Shown here: in pieces, positions 20,075 through 27,870 of the stretch
Layout: each line of letters begins with the position of its first letter
Numbering within the stretch: the first letter of the stretch is position 1
From: DASQZT01 sp035638575
Lineage (GTDB): Bacteria > Acidobacteriota > Terriglobia > Bryobacterales > Bryobacteraceae
NCBI GenBank assembly: GCA_035638575.1
Contig: DASQZT010000013.1
Coordinates: 1 to 64,000 of the forward strand
Direction: 5' to 3'
Length of the DNA stretch: 64,000 nucleotides
Notes under the pieces: generated by a model
The model's database searches: none
Told to the model about the DNA's origin: nothing
Seen by the model: the letters and a program-made list of their open reading frames with translations, nothing else
Position numbers and translations under genes: made by a program

Positions 20075-22438
20075 CTACTTCTCCAGCGCCAGATCCACCA
20101 CTTCCTCCATGGACTTCACGTAGTGGAGGGTCACGTCCCCGATCTGCTCGCTCTTGAGGTCCTCGCGCACGTCGACCTCGTTCTCGAACGGCAGGATCAC
20201 CTCGCGCACGCCACTGCGTTTGGCCGCCAGCACCTTTTCCTTGATGCCGCCCACCGGCAGCACCTGTCCGGTCAGGGTGATCTCGCCGGTCATGGCGAGA
20301 TTCGGGCGCACGCGCCGTTCGGTCAGCATGGAGAGCAGCGCCGCGGCCATGGTGATGCCGGCCGAAGGCCCATCCTTGGGGATGGCGCCCGCCGGCACGT
20401 GAATGTGAATATCGCTGGTCTTGAAAACGTCGGGATCGATGCCGCACTTGGCTGCATTTGCGCGCACCCAGGTCAGCGCCGCCTGCACCGATTCCTGCAT
20501 CACCGGGCCGAGCTGCCCGGTCATGATCAGCCCCTTGTTGCCGCCCGGCATGCGTCCGGCCTCGACGAACAGCACGTCGCCGCCCACCGGAGTCCACGCC
20601 AGCCCTACCGCTACTCCGGGCCGGCGCGTGCGCTCGGCCACTTCCGTATCGGTGCGGAACCGCGGCGCGCCCAGGTCCTTCTCCACCGTCTCGGGCGTCA
20701 CTTCGGTCTTTTCGCGGGTGCCCTCGGCGATGCGCCGCGCCTGTTTCCTGCAAATGGTCCCGATCTCACGCTCCAGGTTGCGCACACCCGCTTCGCGCGT
20801 GTAACGCCGGATCAGAAAGCGCACGGACTCGTCGCTGAAATGAATATCGCCTTCGCCATCGAGCCCGTTTTCCCCGGTCTGCCGCGGCACCAGGTAGCGG
20901 AACGCAATCATGACCTTCTCCAACTCGGTGTAGCCTTCGAGCGAGAGGATTTCCATGCGGTCGCGCAGCGCGCCCGGAACCGGATCGAGCACGTTGGCCG
21001 TGGTGATGAACAGGACTTTGGAAAGATCGAAGGGCGCGTCGAGGTAGTTGTCGCGGAAGGTGTAATTCTGCTCCGGATCGAGCACTTCCAGCAGCGCCGA
21101 AGCCGGGTCGCCGCGAAAATCGCGGCCCAGCTTGTCTACTTCGTCCAGCATGAATACCGGGTCGTTGGTCCCGGCCCGCCGCAGCGACTGAATGATCTGC
21201 CCGGGCAGCGCCCCGATGTACGTGCGGCGGTGCCCGCGAATCTCCGCCTCATCGTGCATCCCGCCCATCGAGATGCGCGCGAACTTGCGCCCCAGCGCCC
21301 GAGCGATCGATCGGCCGAGGGAAGTCTTCCCCACGCCCGGAGGCCCCACGAAGCACAGGATGGGTCCTTTGAGCACCGGCCGCAGTTGCAAGACGGCCAG
21401 GTAATCGAGGATGCGTTCCTTCACTTTTTCCAGGTCGTAATGGTCTTCGTTGAGGATCTGGGCCGCGCGCTTCACGTCCACCTGAGAGCCCGAGGAGACG
21501 CTCCACGGCAGGTTGGACATCCACTCCAGGTAGGTTCGCGCCACGCCGTACTCGGGCGACGCCGGGGAAATCCGCCCGAGCCGCTGCAACTCCCGGAAGA
21601 CTTCGGCTTTGACCTCCTCCGGCATTCCCGCGGCTTCCAGTTTCTTGCGCAGGTCCTCGGTATCGCGCGTCGATTCGTCGCCCTCGCCCAGCTCCTTCTG
21701 AATGGCCTTCAACTGCTCGCGCAGGTAGAATTCGCGCTGGTTCTGCGAGAGCTGTCCCTGTACCTGCGATTGGATCCGCCCGCGCAGCTCGAGCAGTTCC
21801 AGCTCGCGCGTCAGGTGGCGGTGTATGATGTTCAGCCGCGTCGCGCCATCGGGCTGCTCGAGCAATTGTTGCCGCTCCGCCGGGCTGAGCGACGGGACGT
21901 TGCCGGCCACGAAATCGGCCAGGCGCCCGGCCTCCGTGATCTGCCCCACCGAGGCCAGCAGATCGTCCGACAGGTTGGGCGACCCCGTCACGATCTGCTG
22001 AAACAGGCTCACGACGTTCTGCCGCAGCGCCTCCACCTCGGGCGTGATTTCCGGCTCGACGTCCGGAATGCGCTCCACCTGCGCCCGCAAAAACGGCTCC
22101 GTCACCGTGAATTTTCGCGTGCGGATGCGCTCGGTCCCTTCGCAAAACAGCAGCAGGTTGTCCCGCGGCACGCGGATGGCTTTGTGCATCACGCAAACGG
22201 TTCCTACCTGGTACAAGTCCTCCGGCCCGGGGGTATCCACGCGCGGATCGAGTTGCGAAACCACGGCCAGCTTTCGGTTTTCGCCCAACGACTGCACCAG
22301 CGCCACGGAGCTGGGCCGCCCCACCGTGATGGGCGCCAGCGCTCCGGGAAAGATCACCGTGTCGCGCACCGTGAGCACGGGGAGTTCTTCGAGTGCCTCT
22401 TCGGCCGGCGCCTGCACCTGCTCGGGTTCTATGGACAT
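20075..22438 (-). CDS. lon: ATP-dependent protease Lon
   Basis: 787 residues, full-length LonA-type. The N-terminal substrate-binding domain starts LPVLTVRDTVIFPGALAPI. The AAA+ module has Walker A GPPGVGKTSLGRSIA (about residue 358) and Walker B PVFMLDEVDKLG. The proteolytic Ser-Lys dyad lies in KDGPSAGITMA and GGIKEKVLAAKR. It degrades misfolded and short-lived regulatory proteins in the cytosol. It lies 7 bp after pheA in a ubiX-pheA-lon unit, with an AGGAG just upstream of the start inside the end of pheA. Confidence 0.98.
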   Translation of the reverse strand: MSIEPEQVQAPAEEALEELPVLTVRDTVIFPGALAPITVGRPSSVALVQSLGENRKLAVVSQLDPRVDTPGPEDLYQVGTVCVMHKAIRVPRDNLLLFCEGTERIRTRKFTVTEPFLRAQVERIPDVEPEITPEVEALRQNVVSLFQQIVTGSPNLSDDLLASVGQITEAGRLADFVAGNVPSLSPAERQQLLEQPDGATRLNIIHRHLTRELELLELRGRIQSQVQGQLSQNQREFYLREQLKAIQKELGEGDESTRDTEDLRKKLEAAGMPEEVKAEVFRELQRLGRISPASPEYGVARTYLEWMSNLPWSVSSGSQVDVKRAAQILNEDHYDLEKVKERILDYLAVLQLRPVLKGPILCFVGPPGVGKTSLGRSIARALGRKFARISMGGMHDEAEIRGHRRTYIGALPGQIIQSLRRAGTNDPVFMLDEVDKLGRDFRGDPASALLEVLDPEQNYTFRDNYLDAPFDLSKVLFITTANVLDPVPGALRDRMEILSLEGYTELEKVMIAFRYLVPRQTGENGLDGEGDIHFSDESVRFLIRRYTREAGVRNLEREIGTICRKQARRIAEGTREKTEVTPETVEKDLGAPRFRTDTEVAERTRRPGVAVGLAWTPVGGDVLFVEAGRMPGGNKGLIMTGQLGPVMQESVQAALTWVRANAAKCGIDPDVFKTSDIHIHVPAGAIPKDGPSAGITMAAALLSMLTERRVRPNLAMTGEITLTGQVLPVGGIKEKVLAAKRSGVREVILPFENEVDVREDLKSEQIGDVTLHYVKSMEEVVDLALEK

Positions 22439-22445
22439 TACAGCT

Positions 22446-23291
22446 TCATGCTCCTTTCGGATAGCAGCCCAACACTCGCAGGAAATCGGCGATCTCCCGC
22501 AAATGGTTCAGGGCGTTGGCTGCCTGCGGCGAATCCGCACGGCCCAGAAAATCCACGTAGAAAAGGTATTCCCAGGGTTTGCCCCGGAGCGGCCGCGACT
22601 CGATCTTGGTGAGGTTGAGGTCCCGCAGCGCGAACGCGCTCAACGCGCGAAACAGCGCCCCCGGCATGTTGTGCAAGCTGAACACCAGCGAGGTCTTCCA
22701 CGAAGCGTGATCCGCCGCTTTTACGGGATGGCGCCGCGCATATTCCGGCGTTCGCAAGAGGAAAAAGCGCGTGAAATTTCGCCGGTCGCTTTCGATGGAC
22801 CGCCGCAGAATCCGGCCCCCATAAATCTCCGCCGCCACTGCCGAGGCCACCGCTCCGGCATCCGCCAGCCCCTCCTCCAGAATCATTTTCACGCTGCCGG
22901 CGGTGTCGTAGAAAGGAATTCTTTCGATTTGCGGGTTTTTTGCGAAAAAATCCAGACATTGATTGAGGGCCACGGGGTGCGAATAAACTCTCCTGATCTT
23001 GGAGAATCGAACGCTTTTCGGCGCAATCAGGTTGTGCACGATGCGGACGCTGGTCTCGCCCACGATGGGCAGCTCGAAATTCTGCAGGTGGTCGTAGTTC
23101 TCGTGCACCGATCCGGCCAGCGTATTCTCGATGGGGATCACCGCCCCGGCCGCGCGCCCGTCCTTCACGCTGCGAAAAACGTCCTCGAACCGCTCGCACG
23201 GAAGTACTTCGACACCCGCCAGAAGCTGCCGCGCGGCTTCTTCGCTGAATGCGCCGCGCGCGCCCTGGAATGCGATTGCCCGCGGCCTCAT
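22446..23291 (-). CDS. pheA: Prephenate dehydratase with ACT domain
   Basis: 281 residues. It converts prephenate to phenylpyruvate in phenylalanine synthesis. The catalytic domain starts at IAFQGARGAFSEEAA, has VIPIENTLAGSVHENYDHL (about residue 55), and the TRF catalytic motif is in NFTRFFLL (about residue 170). The C-terminal ACT domain (VFSLHNMPGALFRALSAFA, then LTKIESRPL) is the phenylalanine-binding feedback site. Start 23291 matches the family N-terminus and overlaps the ubiX stop by 4 bp. It is monofunctional, with no chorismate mutase part. Confidence 0.97.
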   Translation of the reverse strand: MRPRAIAFQGARGAFSEEAARQLLAGVEVLPCERFEDVFRSVKDGRAAGAVIPIENTLAGSVHENYDHLQNFELPIVGETSVRIVHNLIAPKSVRFSKIRRVYSHPVALNQCLDFFAKNPQIERIPFYDTAGSVKMILEEGLADAGAVASAVAAEIYGGRILRRSIESDRRNFTRFFLLRTPEYARRHPVKAADHASWKTSLVFSLHNMPGALFRALSAFALRDLNLTKIESRPLRGKPWEYLFYVDFLGRADSPQAANALNHLREIADFLRVLGCYPKGA

Positions 23292-23854
23292 TTTTCCGGC
23301 CCCTCCCAACGTTTCACCCGCGCATCGGACAGGCCGATCAGATCGAGCACGCGATCCACGCTGTGGTCCACGATATCCATGACGGTCTGCGGATGATGGT
23401 AAAACCCCGGAATCGGCGGCGCCAGAATTGCGCCCATTTCCGCCAATAGCGTCATCGTTTTTAAGTGTCCCAGGTGAAAAGGGCTTTCGCGCACCATGAG
23501 GACCAGCTTGCGCCGCTCCTTCAGCGTGACGTCCGCCGCGCGCACCACCAGGTTCGAACTGATGCCGTACGCGATCGCCGACATGGTGTGGATCGAGCAC
23601 GGGGCAATCACCATCGCGTCCGTCCGGCAGGATCCGCTCGCCAACCGGCAGCCGATGTCATCGTTCGGATACCAGTAGTCGGCCAGCGCTTTGGCGTCCG
23701 CGGCGAGCTTGCCCGTCTCCAAAAACAGAGTTTTCTCTCCGGATCTCGTCAAAATGAGGTGAATCTCCACACCCGGCTGGCTGCGAAGCCTCTCCAGTAA
23801 TCGCAATCCGTAGATCGCGCCGCTGGCCCCGGAAATGCCCACGATCGCTCGCAC
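23288..23854 (-). CDS. ubiX: UbiX-type flavin prenyltransferase
   Basis: 188 residues from a GTG start; an in-frame TTG at 23902 is less likely because it sits inside a palindrome. It makes prenylated FMN, the cofactor of UbiD-type decarboxylases, from FMN and dimethylallyl phosphate. Motifs are VGISGASGAIYGLRL at the N-terminus, IAPCSIHTMSAIAYGISSNL (about residue 85), VRESPFHLGHL and PPIPGFYHHPQTV. No ubiD partner is in the window. It is the first gene of ubiX-pheA-lon. Confidence 0.92.
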   Translation of the reverse strand: MRAIVGISGASGAIYGLRLLERLRSQPGVEIHLILTRSGEKTLFLETGKLAADAKALADYWYPNDDIGCRLASGSCRTDAMVIAPCSIHTMSAIAYGISSNLVVRAADVTLKERRKLVLMVRESPFHLGHLKTMTLLAEMGAILAPPIPGFYHHPQTVMDIVDHSVDRVLDLIGLSDARVKRWEGPEK

Positions 23855-23883
23855 TGCTTTTTCACCTGCCGTTCCGTAACCCT

Positions 23884-23901
23884 TGTTCCGCCGCCGGAAC
23901 A
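23884..23901. promoter_or_regulatory. 18-bp palindromic operator candidate (TGTTCC-N6-GGAACA)
   Basis: A perfect inverted repeat; with flanking bases the arms are TTGTTCCG and CGGAACAA with a 4-nt centre (23883-23902). It lies between the divergent ubiX and HTH-regulator genes. A near copy (11 of 12 fixed bases) is at 25250-25267. Candidate binding site for the adjacent regulator; inferred. Confidence 0.5.
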
Positions 23902-23942
23902 AAACACCCGAATTCCAGCTTGCCGCATTTCGGATTCGAGGG

Positions 23943-23948
23943 TATAAT
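23943..23948 (+). promoter_or_regulatory. -10 element for the HTH regulator gene
   Basis: A consensus TATAAT, 53 nt before the ATG at 24002. The palindrome at 23884-23901 lies about 40-60 bp upstream of it, near where a -35-proximal operator would act. Confidence 0.45.
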
Positions 23949-24001
23949 TCCCTTGTCTAGCCGGAACCCGTCGCGGCGCCTGGCATAGCGAGGATCATAA
24001 C

Positions 24002-24808
24002 ATGGACCGCGCCGGAGAGTTGCTCAAGCGCGCGCGTGAGCGTCTCAAGCTTACCTATCGCGATGTCGAGAAGGCCAGCCAGATCATCGCCACCCGCCGC
24101 GGGAGCGATGAATTCGCCATCGCCCTGAGCCGTCTGGCCGACATCGAAAACAAGGCCACGGTCCCCAACATCTACCGGCTCTACACGCTCTGCGCCATCT
24201 ACCGCCTGGATTTCGACGAGGTGCTGCGCTGGTACGGCGTCCCTCGCGACCTGCTGCCGTCCGAGGCCGTCCGCGTCGGCCTCCCTCAAACCCACGCGAT
24301 CCAGTTCGGGCCCCGCGCCGCCTCGCCTGTCCCGCAAAACTCCAACGCCGAAATCGACTTGAATAAAACCACTTTCCTGAGCCATTTAATGCGCCGTTGG
24401 GGGAAAATGGCATTTCAATTCCTCGACGGGCAGGAATTATCGCACCACCGTTACGGGTTTATCGGATTGGAAGACTGGTCGATGTACCCGGTTCTGCACC
24501 CGGGTTCTCTGGTAGTTATCGACGAGACCAAGCGGAAAATCGCCACTGCGGGTTGGACCGATGAGCACGACCGGCCGATTTACTTCCTGGAGCATCGGCA
24601 AGGATATGTGTGCGGATGGTGCATGCTGGTTGGAAATCGCCTGCTGATTCAGCCCCACCCCGCCTCGCACCAACAGCCACAATCGTTTGGCTGGCCGGCG
24701 GAGATCGATGTACTCGGCCAGGTCACGGGCGTGGCGATGGTTCTGGAATCGAGCCAGCGCCGCCCTGCTCGAGCCTCAGCAGCTCGAGCAAAGTCTCCAG
24801 ATCCGTAA
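24002..24808 (+). CDS. HTH transcriptional regulator with S24/LexA-like C-terminal domain
   Basis: 268 residues. The N-terminal Xre-like helix-turn-helix (about residues 4-75) has LLKRARERLKLTYRDVEKAS and a long recognition loop. The C-terminal part (about 135-245) contains GLEDWSMYPVLHPGSLVVIDE, resembling the Ser-containing SMxPxLxPGDxV motif of LexA/signal-peptidase-fold proteins. No matching catalytic lysine is evident, so the domain is probably a non-cleaving sensor or dimerisation module. GAGG stands 8-12 nt before the ATG. The last 86 bp overlap the convergent small gene, an arrangement that could make antisense transcripts. Confidence 0.82.
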   Translation: MDRAGELLKRARERLKLTYRDVEKASQIIATRRGSDEFAIALSRLADIENKATVPNIYRLYTLCAIYRLDFDEVLRWYGVPRDLLPSEAVRVGLPQTHAIQFGPRAASPVPQNSNAEIDLNKTTFLSHLMRRWGKMAFQFLDGQELSHHRYGFIGLEDWSMYPVLHPGSLVVIDETKRKIATAGWTDEHDRPIYFLEHRQGYVCGWCMLVGNRLLIQPHPASHQQPQSFGWPAEIDVLGQVTGVAMVLESSQRRPARASAARAKSPDP

Positions 24809-25121
24809 GGTATAGCTGCCGTTCCACTTCGTGCGCCGTCGGCGGCGGCAGGTTCCGGTAGCGCCGGAAAACATCGGTTACCCCTCCGGCCAACCTCAGG
24901 TAATCGTCCAGATCCGCCTTCTGCTCCTCCAGGCTGGACGCGATCCACTGCGAAAAAACCTTGTGATGGCTGTGGCACAGCGCCCGGTCCGCATCCTCCC
25001 CACCCAGCATTCGGCTTAGTACCGGATGCATATAACGGCCCGTTCCCGAGTCACGCAACGATGACAGGTACACCAGGCGGCCGAAAAGCGTCGGGATTCG
25101 GAGAAGAACGTTTTGCCACAT
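24723..25121 (-). CDS. Short helical protein of unknown function next to the HTH regulator
   Basis: 132 residues from the Met of MWQNVLLRIPTLFGRLVYL; the frame is open up to 25259 (178 residues). The shorter start is preferred because a -10-like TATACT (25207-25212) and an operator-like site (25250-25267) lie between the two starts. The protein is rich in helix formers (SQWIASSLEEQKADLDDYL, HEVERQLYLTDLETLLELL). It has no signal peptide and no recognised family. It is convergent with, and overlaps by 86 bp, the regulator gene. Confidence 0.6.
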   Translation of the reverse strand: MWQNVLLRIPTLFGRLVYLSSLRDSGTGRYMHPVLSRMLGGEDADRALCHSHHKVFSQWIASSLEEQKADLDDYLRLAGGVTDVFRRYRNLPPPTAHEVERQLYLTDLETLLELLRLEQGGAGSIPEPSPRP

Positions 25122-25206
25122 CTCCGCCGCTGGACCTCTGGACGACTCCGCGTTTATGGAAATTCCCGACACTTCTTTTCCCGGCCTGTGGGGGGCCCTC
25201 AAGACA

Positions 25207-25212
25207 AGTATA
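25207..25212 (-). promoter_or_regulatory. -10-like element for the short helical protein gene
   Basis: TATACT on the minus strand, 85 nt before the preferred ATG at 25121. The TGTTCC-N6-GGAATA site is centred about 50 bp upstream of it. Confidence 0.3.
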
Positions 25213-25249
25213 GCTCGAACTGGGGTTTTCACCTGCCCTGGAAAGGTAG

Positions 25250-25267
25250 TGTTCCACATTCGGAATA
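25250..25267. promoter_or_regulatory. Second operator candidate (TGTTCC-N6-GGAATA)
   Basis: Matches the palindrome upstream of the HTH regulator at 11 of 12 fixed positions. It lies between the divergent 132-residue gene and the small secreted-peptide gene, so it could control either or both. Confidence 0.45.
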
Positions 25268-25277
25268 TTTCTAGGCA

Positions 25278-25307
25278 TAGGCCCCTATTACCGTACAGGG
25301 GGGCCTA
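25278..25307. repeat. Inverted repeat TAGGCCCC / GGGGCCTA upstream of small peptide gene
   Basis: Perfect 8-bp arms (25278-25285 and 25300-25307) separated by 14 nt, 65 bp before the small peptide ATG. A TATAGT at 25309-25314 directly follows and could be a -10, which would place the repeat over the promoter spacer as an operator. Confidence 0.45.
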
Positions 25308-25317
25308 GTATAGTACT

Positions 25318-25350
25318 GCGGTTACGCCCTTAACCAAGGATAGTAACCGC
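25318..25350 (+). promoter_or_regulatory. Hairpin in the presumed leader of the small peptide gene
   Basis: GCGGTTAC (25318-25325) pairs perfectly with GTAACCGC (25343-25350). Inside, CCTT and AAGG pair around an AACC loop. The hairpin ends 21 nt before the peptide ATG and just before the GGAAAGG ribosome-binding sequence. It could affect translation or mRNA stability. Confidence 0.45.
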
Positions 25351-25371
25351 AACGGAAAGGACATTCTGAAA

Positions 25372-25482
25372 ATGAAAAAGTTTATGCTTTTGGCCTTGCT
25401 TGCCCTCTCTTTTCTGGCCGCCCGGCCGATCAAGCATGACAACCCGACGCCGACTTGCGACCCATGCCCCTGGGTGCGCTAG
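25372..25482 (+). CDS. 36-residue secreted peptide with CDPC motif
   Basis: MKKFMLLALLALSFLAA is a classic short signal peptide. The predicted mature peptide is about 19 residues, RPIKHDNPTPTCDPCPWVR, with two cysteines spaced CxxC and a Pro/Trp-rich end. GGAAAGG lies about 11 nt before the ATG. It is preceded by two perfect inverted repeats and followed by a seven-TM protein gene 67 bp later. It is too short for most gene callers. A signalling or bacteriocin-like peptide is one possibility; nothing in the sequence proves it, and no maturation enzyme or dedicated exporter is adjacent. Confidence 0.6.
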   Translation: MKKFMLLALLALSFLAARPIKHDNPTPTCDPCPWVR

Positions 25483-25549
25483 TCTGCTAAAGAGAGTGTG
25501 TACAACGCGCGATACCCGGCGTTAAGCTGCGAACCAGGGACGGTTTTGC

Positions 25550-26326
25550 ATGCCGGGTAGCGCGCTGGTTGTGTTTCTGCAGGCCACATCGGTAGCGGTC
25601 GCCGCCGCGATGGCGGCAAAGCTGCTGAGAACCCACCTTTATCGCCGCTACCGCGTTCTCTTCTGGTATTTTGTCTTTCGGGTGGCCAACGGGGTGTGGC
25701 CGCTTTTCCTGCACACCAAGTCGGACATGTACTTTTATTTCTGGGTATTTACGCTGCCCATAAATCTCCTGTTTTACGTCTGGGTGGTGCTGGAGCTGTG
25801 CAGCCTGGTGCTCGAAAGGCACAAAGGCCTCTACACTCTGGGCCGTTGGGCCATGTACTTCGGAATGGCCGTTTCCATAACCTTATCGGTGCTCAGCCTT
25901 CTTCCGCGCATCACGCCGGCCACGCCTCAGCGGTCCCGGGTCATGGTTTACGTCCTGGCAACCGACCGCGGTGTGACCTTTTGCATGGCCATCTTTCTGA
26001 TCCTCATGCTTTTCCTGCTCAGCCGTTATCCCGTGACATTGAGCCGCAATGTCGTGTTGCACGCCGCGCTCTACACCGTGTTTTTCCTGAGCAATACGCT
26101 GGATGTGATTTTGCAGAGCGTGTTCGGCGTGCATCTCTACACCGCGATCGACACCGGGCTTATGGGCGTCTCGTGCGCCTGTTTGCTGACGTGGCTGCTG
26201 TTCCTCAGCCCCAGCGGAGAGGAGGCCAGGGTTCAAATCCCGCATTTCCGCCCCGAACACGAGGAACGCCTGCTCTATCAATTGGATGCGCTCAACGCGA
26301 CAATGTTAAAAATATCACGGGAATAA
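25550..26326 (+). CDS. Seven-TM membrane protein of unknown function
   Basis: 258 residues with about seven predicted membrane helices (for example LVVFLQATSVAVAAAMAAKL, FYFWVFTLPINLLFYVWVV, CMAIFLILMLFLL, GLMGVSCACLLTWLLFL). A cytosolic-looking tail of about 40 charged residues ends in HEERLLYQLDALNATMLKI. No enzymatic motif was recognised. It follows the small secreted peptide in the same direction, so the two may be co-transcribed and functionally paired; that is context only. Confidence 0.7.
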   Translation: MPGSALVVFLQATSVAVAAAMAAKLLRTHLYRRYRVLFWYFVFRVANGVWPLFLHTKSDMYFYFWVFTLPINLLFYVWVVLELCSLVLERHKGLYTLGRWAMYFGMAVSITLSVLSLLPRITPATPQRSRVMVYVLATDRGVTFCMAIFLILMLFLLSRYPVTLSRNVVLHAALYTVFFLSNTLDVILQSVFGVHLYTAIDTGLMGVSCACLLTWLLFLSPSGEEARVQIPHFRPEHEERLLYQLDALNATMLKISRE

Positions 26327-26431
26327 GGCTGGCTCCATAGGAAATCTAGTACCAATATGACTACCAATTCATCTTGCAATCCCTGGGGAAGGCTTGTATC
26401 CTTTTTCTGTATATAGGAAAGCAATTACGCG

Positions 26432-26962
26432 ATGGCTATCGTCATGAGCATGAGCCTCGTCACCTGCGCCGCCTTCGTAATGGTACTCTGCCTGCTGATC
26501 CGCAGGCTGGGGAATGCAGGCGGCCGCCTTCCCGTAACCCCGGAATGGATTGACGAGCTTTCAATCGAACGCTACCAACCGATGATGCGCCTGCTGGATG
26601 TGCGCGATCTGGAGTTCCTTCGCGCCCAGCCGGGCTTTACCCAACAAATGGTGCGCAACCTGCGCGCTCAGCGCTGCCAGATCTTCAGCGGCTATTTGCG
26701 CTGCCTGAGTGCCGATTTCGCCCGGGTTTGTTCAGCCTTGAGAGTGTTCATGGTGCAGTCCCGGCATGACCGGCCGGACCTCGCCAGCACTTTGATCCGC
26801 AGCCAGGTGCAGTTCGCCTGCGGCCTGGTGTCCGTGCGGTTCCGTGTGTTTCTGTACCGATGGGGCCTCTGCTCGATCGATGTGCGGGGACTGGTTCAAA
26901 TCTTCGACGGGATGCGCCTGGAACTACGCAGCCTGGTGCCCGCGGCCGTCCCGGTTCTGTAG
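26432..26962 (+). CDS. Membrane-anchored hypothetical protein
   Basis: 176 residues: an N-terminal membrane helix (MSLVTCAAFVMVLCLLIRRL), then a soluble, Arg-rich helical domain (about residues 35-176; for example ERYQPMMRLLDVRDLEFLRA and MVRNLRAQRCQIFSGYLRCL). No recognised family. It lies 105 bp after the seven-TM gene; that gap is AT-rich for this window and contains CTGTATATAGG just before the gene, a possible -10. It is likely part of the same accessory cluster. Confidence 0.65.
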   Translation: MAIVMSMSLVTCAAFVMVLCLLIRRLGNAGGRLPVTPEWIDELSIERYQPMMRLLDVRDLEFLRAQPGFTQQMVRNLRAQRCQIFSGYLRCLSADFARVCSALRVFMVQSRHDRPDLASTLIRSQVQFACGLVSVRFRVFLYRWGLCSIDVRGLVQIFDGMRLELRSLVPAAVPVL

Positions 26963-27053
26963 GATCGCGCGCGATTTCTCCGCGGAACTCGCGCGCTCGT
27001 TCCGTCTCGAAGACGCGCCTGAGTGCGCAGTGGCTTCCCGGGCCCTCCTCCCT

Positions 27054-27791
27054 CTACAGCTTTTTCAGGATTTGTTTCGCCTCTTTCAACCGTGGAAATT
27101 CTTTCTCCGCCTCCCGAAATTCCCGCGTGTGCACTCTTCTCCGCGCGCCGTGGTGGTCCACCGGATACCGCAGGTGCAGCATCTCGTGGAACATGACGTA
27201 CTCCAGGGCCAACAGCGGCGCTTCCGCGCGGTCGAAAATCCGGCTAATGATGATGGCGTTGTGAGCCGGGTCGAAGTGCCCCAGCATGCTGCGCGAAGGC
27301 CGGCGGCTCCATCCCAACTGCGGCCGTCCCATCATCCCGCCAAAAAAGCGGCCATTCAACCGCTCGAAGACCTCATCCAGGTCCTGGTGTTCACCGCGCG
27401 GCCCCGAGATGAATTTGCGTCCCCGGATTTGCCTTACCAGTTGCGCCTGCCGCCGCACATCCCGCCGGTTCAGATACATCCGGTATCGGTGGGAATACAT
27501 GCGGGCCACCGGTTTCCGGTACAGCTTGCCCAGCAGAATATGGGCCAGGGCCTCCATCACGGGCGCCGGCGCGCCTGCCAGCAGATCCGAAATCCGCACC
27601 TCCAGCCGGCCGTCCTCCAGGCGGATAAAACTGTCCGCATTCGCGAAGCCGCGGAATTCCACGCGCAGGACCGGCATGGCGGTCCGGGGTTTCAATTCGC
27701 GGAACACGCGCGCATAAATCTCCTCCGGCGTTTCGAAAAAGAGAGAAGTCTGGAGCCCCTGCAGGTCGAGCATCCCCGGTGGTTCCGGCAT
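27054..27791 (-). CDS. SprT-like zinc metalloprotease-fold protein
   Basis: 245 residues. The zincin motif HExxH is FHEMLHLRYPVDHHGARRRVHT (about residues 204-225), with the third ligand probably a downstream His. Upstream is the SprT-type region with LNGRFFGGMMGRPQLGW and LGHFDPAHNAIIISRIFDR. Homologues include SprT and YgjP-like proteins; bacterial substrates are mostly unknown. It is convergent with the membrane-anchored protein gene and divergent from fabH, 79 bp apart. Confidence 0.88.
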   Translation of the reverse strand: MPEPPGMLDLQGLQTSLFFETPEEIYARVFRELKPRTAMPVLRVEFRGFANADSFIRLEDGRLEVRISDLLAGAPAPVMEALAHILLGKLYRKPVARMYSHRYRMYLNRRDVRRQAQLVRQIRGRKFISGPRGEHQDLDEVFERLNGRFFGGMMGRPQLGWSRRPSRSMLGHFDPAHNAIIISRIFDRAEAPLLALEYVMFHEMLHLRYPVDHHGARRRVHTREFREAEKEFPRLKEAKQILKKL

Positions 27792-27870
27792 CTCCCATTA
27801 GGTTACCGCGTCCCCGCTCTCACGTCCCACGTGCGGCCACGTTCCGAATCCCCAAACCGCCACCCACGGG

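Noticed and set aside
20123..22612. An 829-codon plus-strand open frame across lon
   Set aside because: Shadow of the lon gene; composition rich in His/Arg/Gln/Leu without domains, while lon itself has all catalytic motifs.
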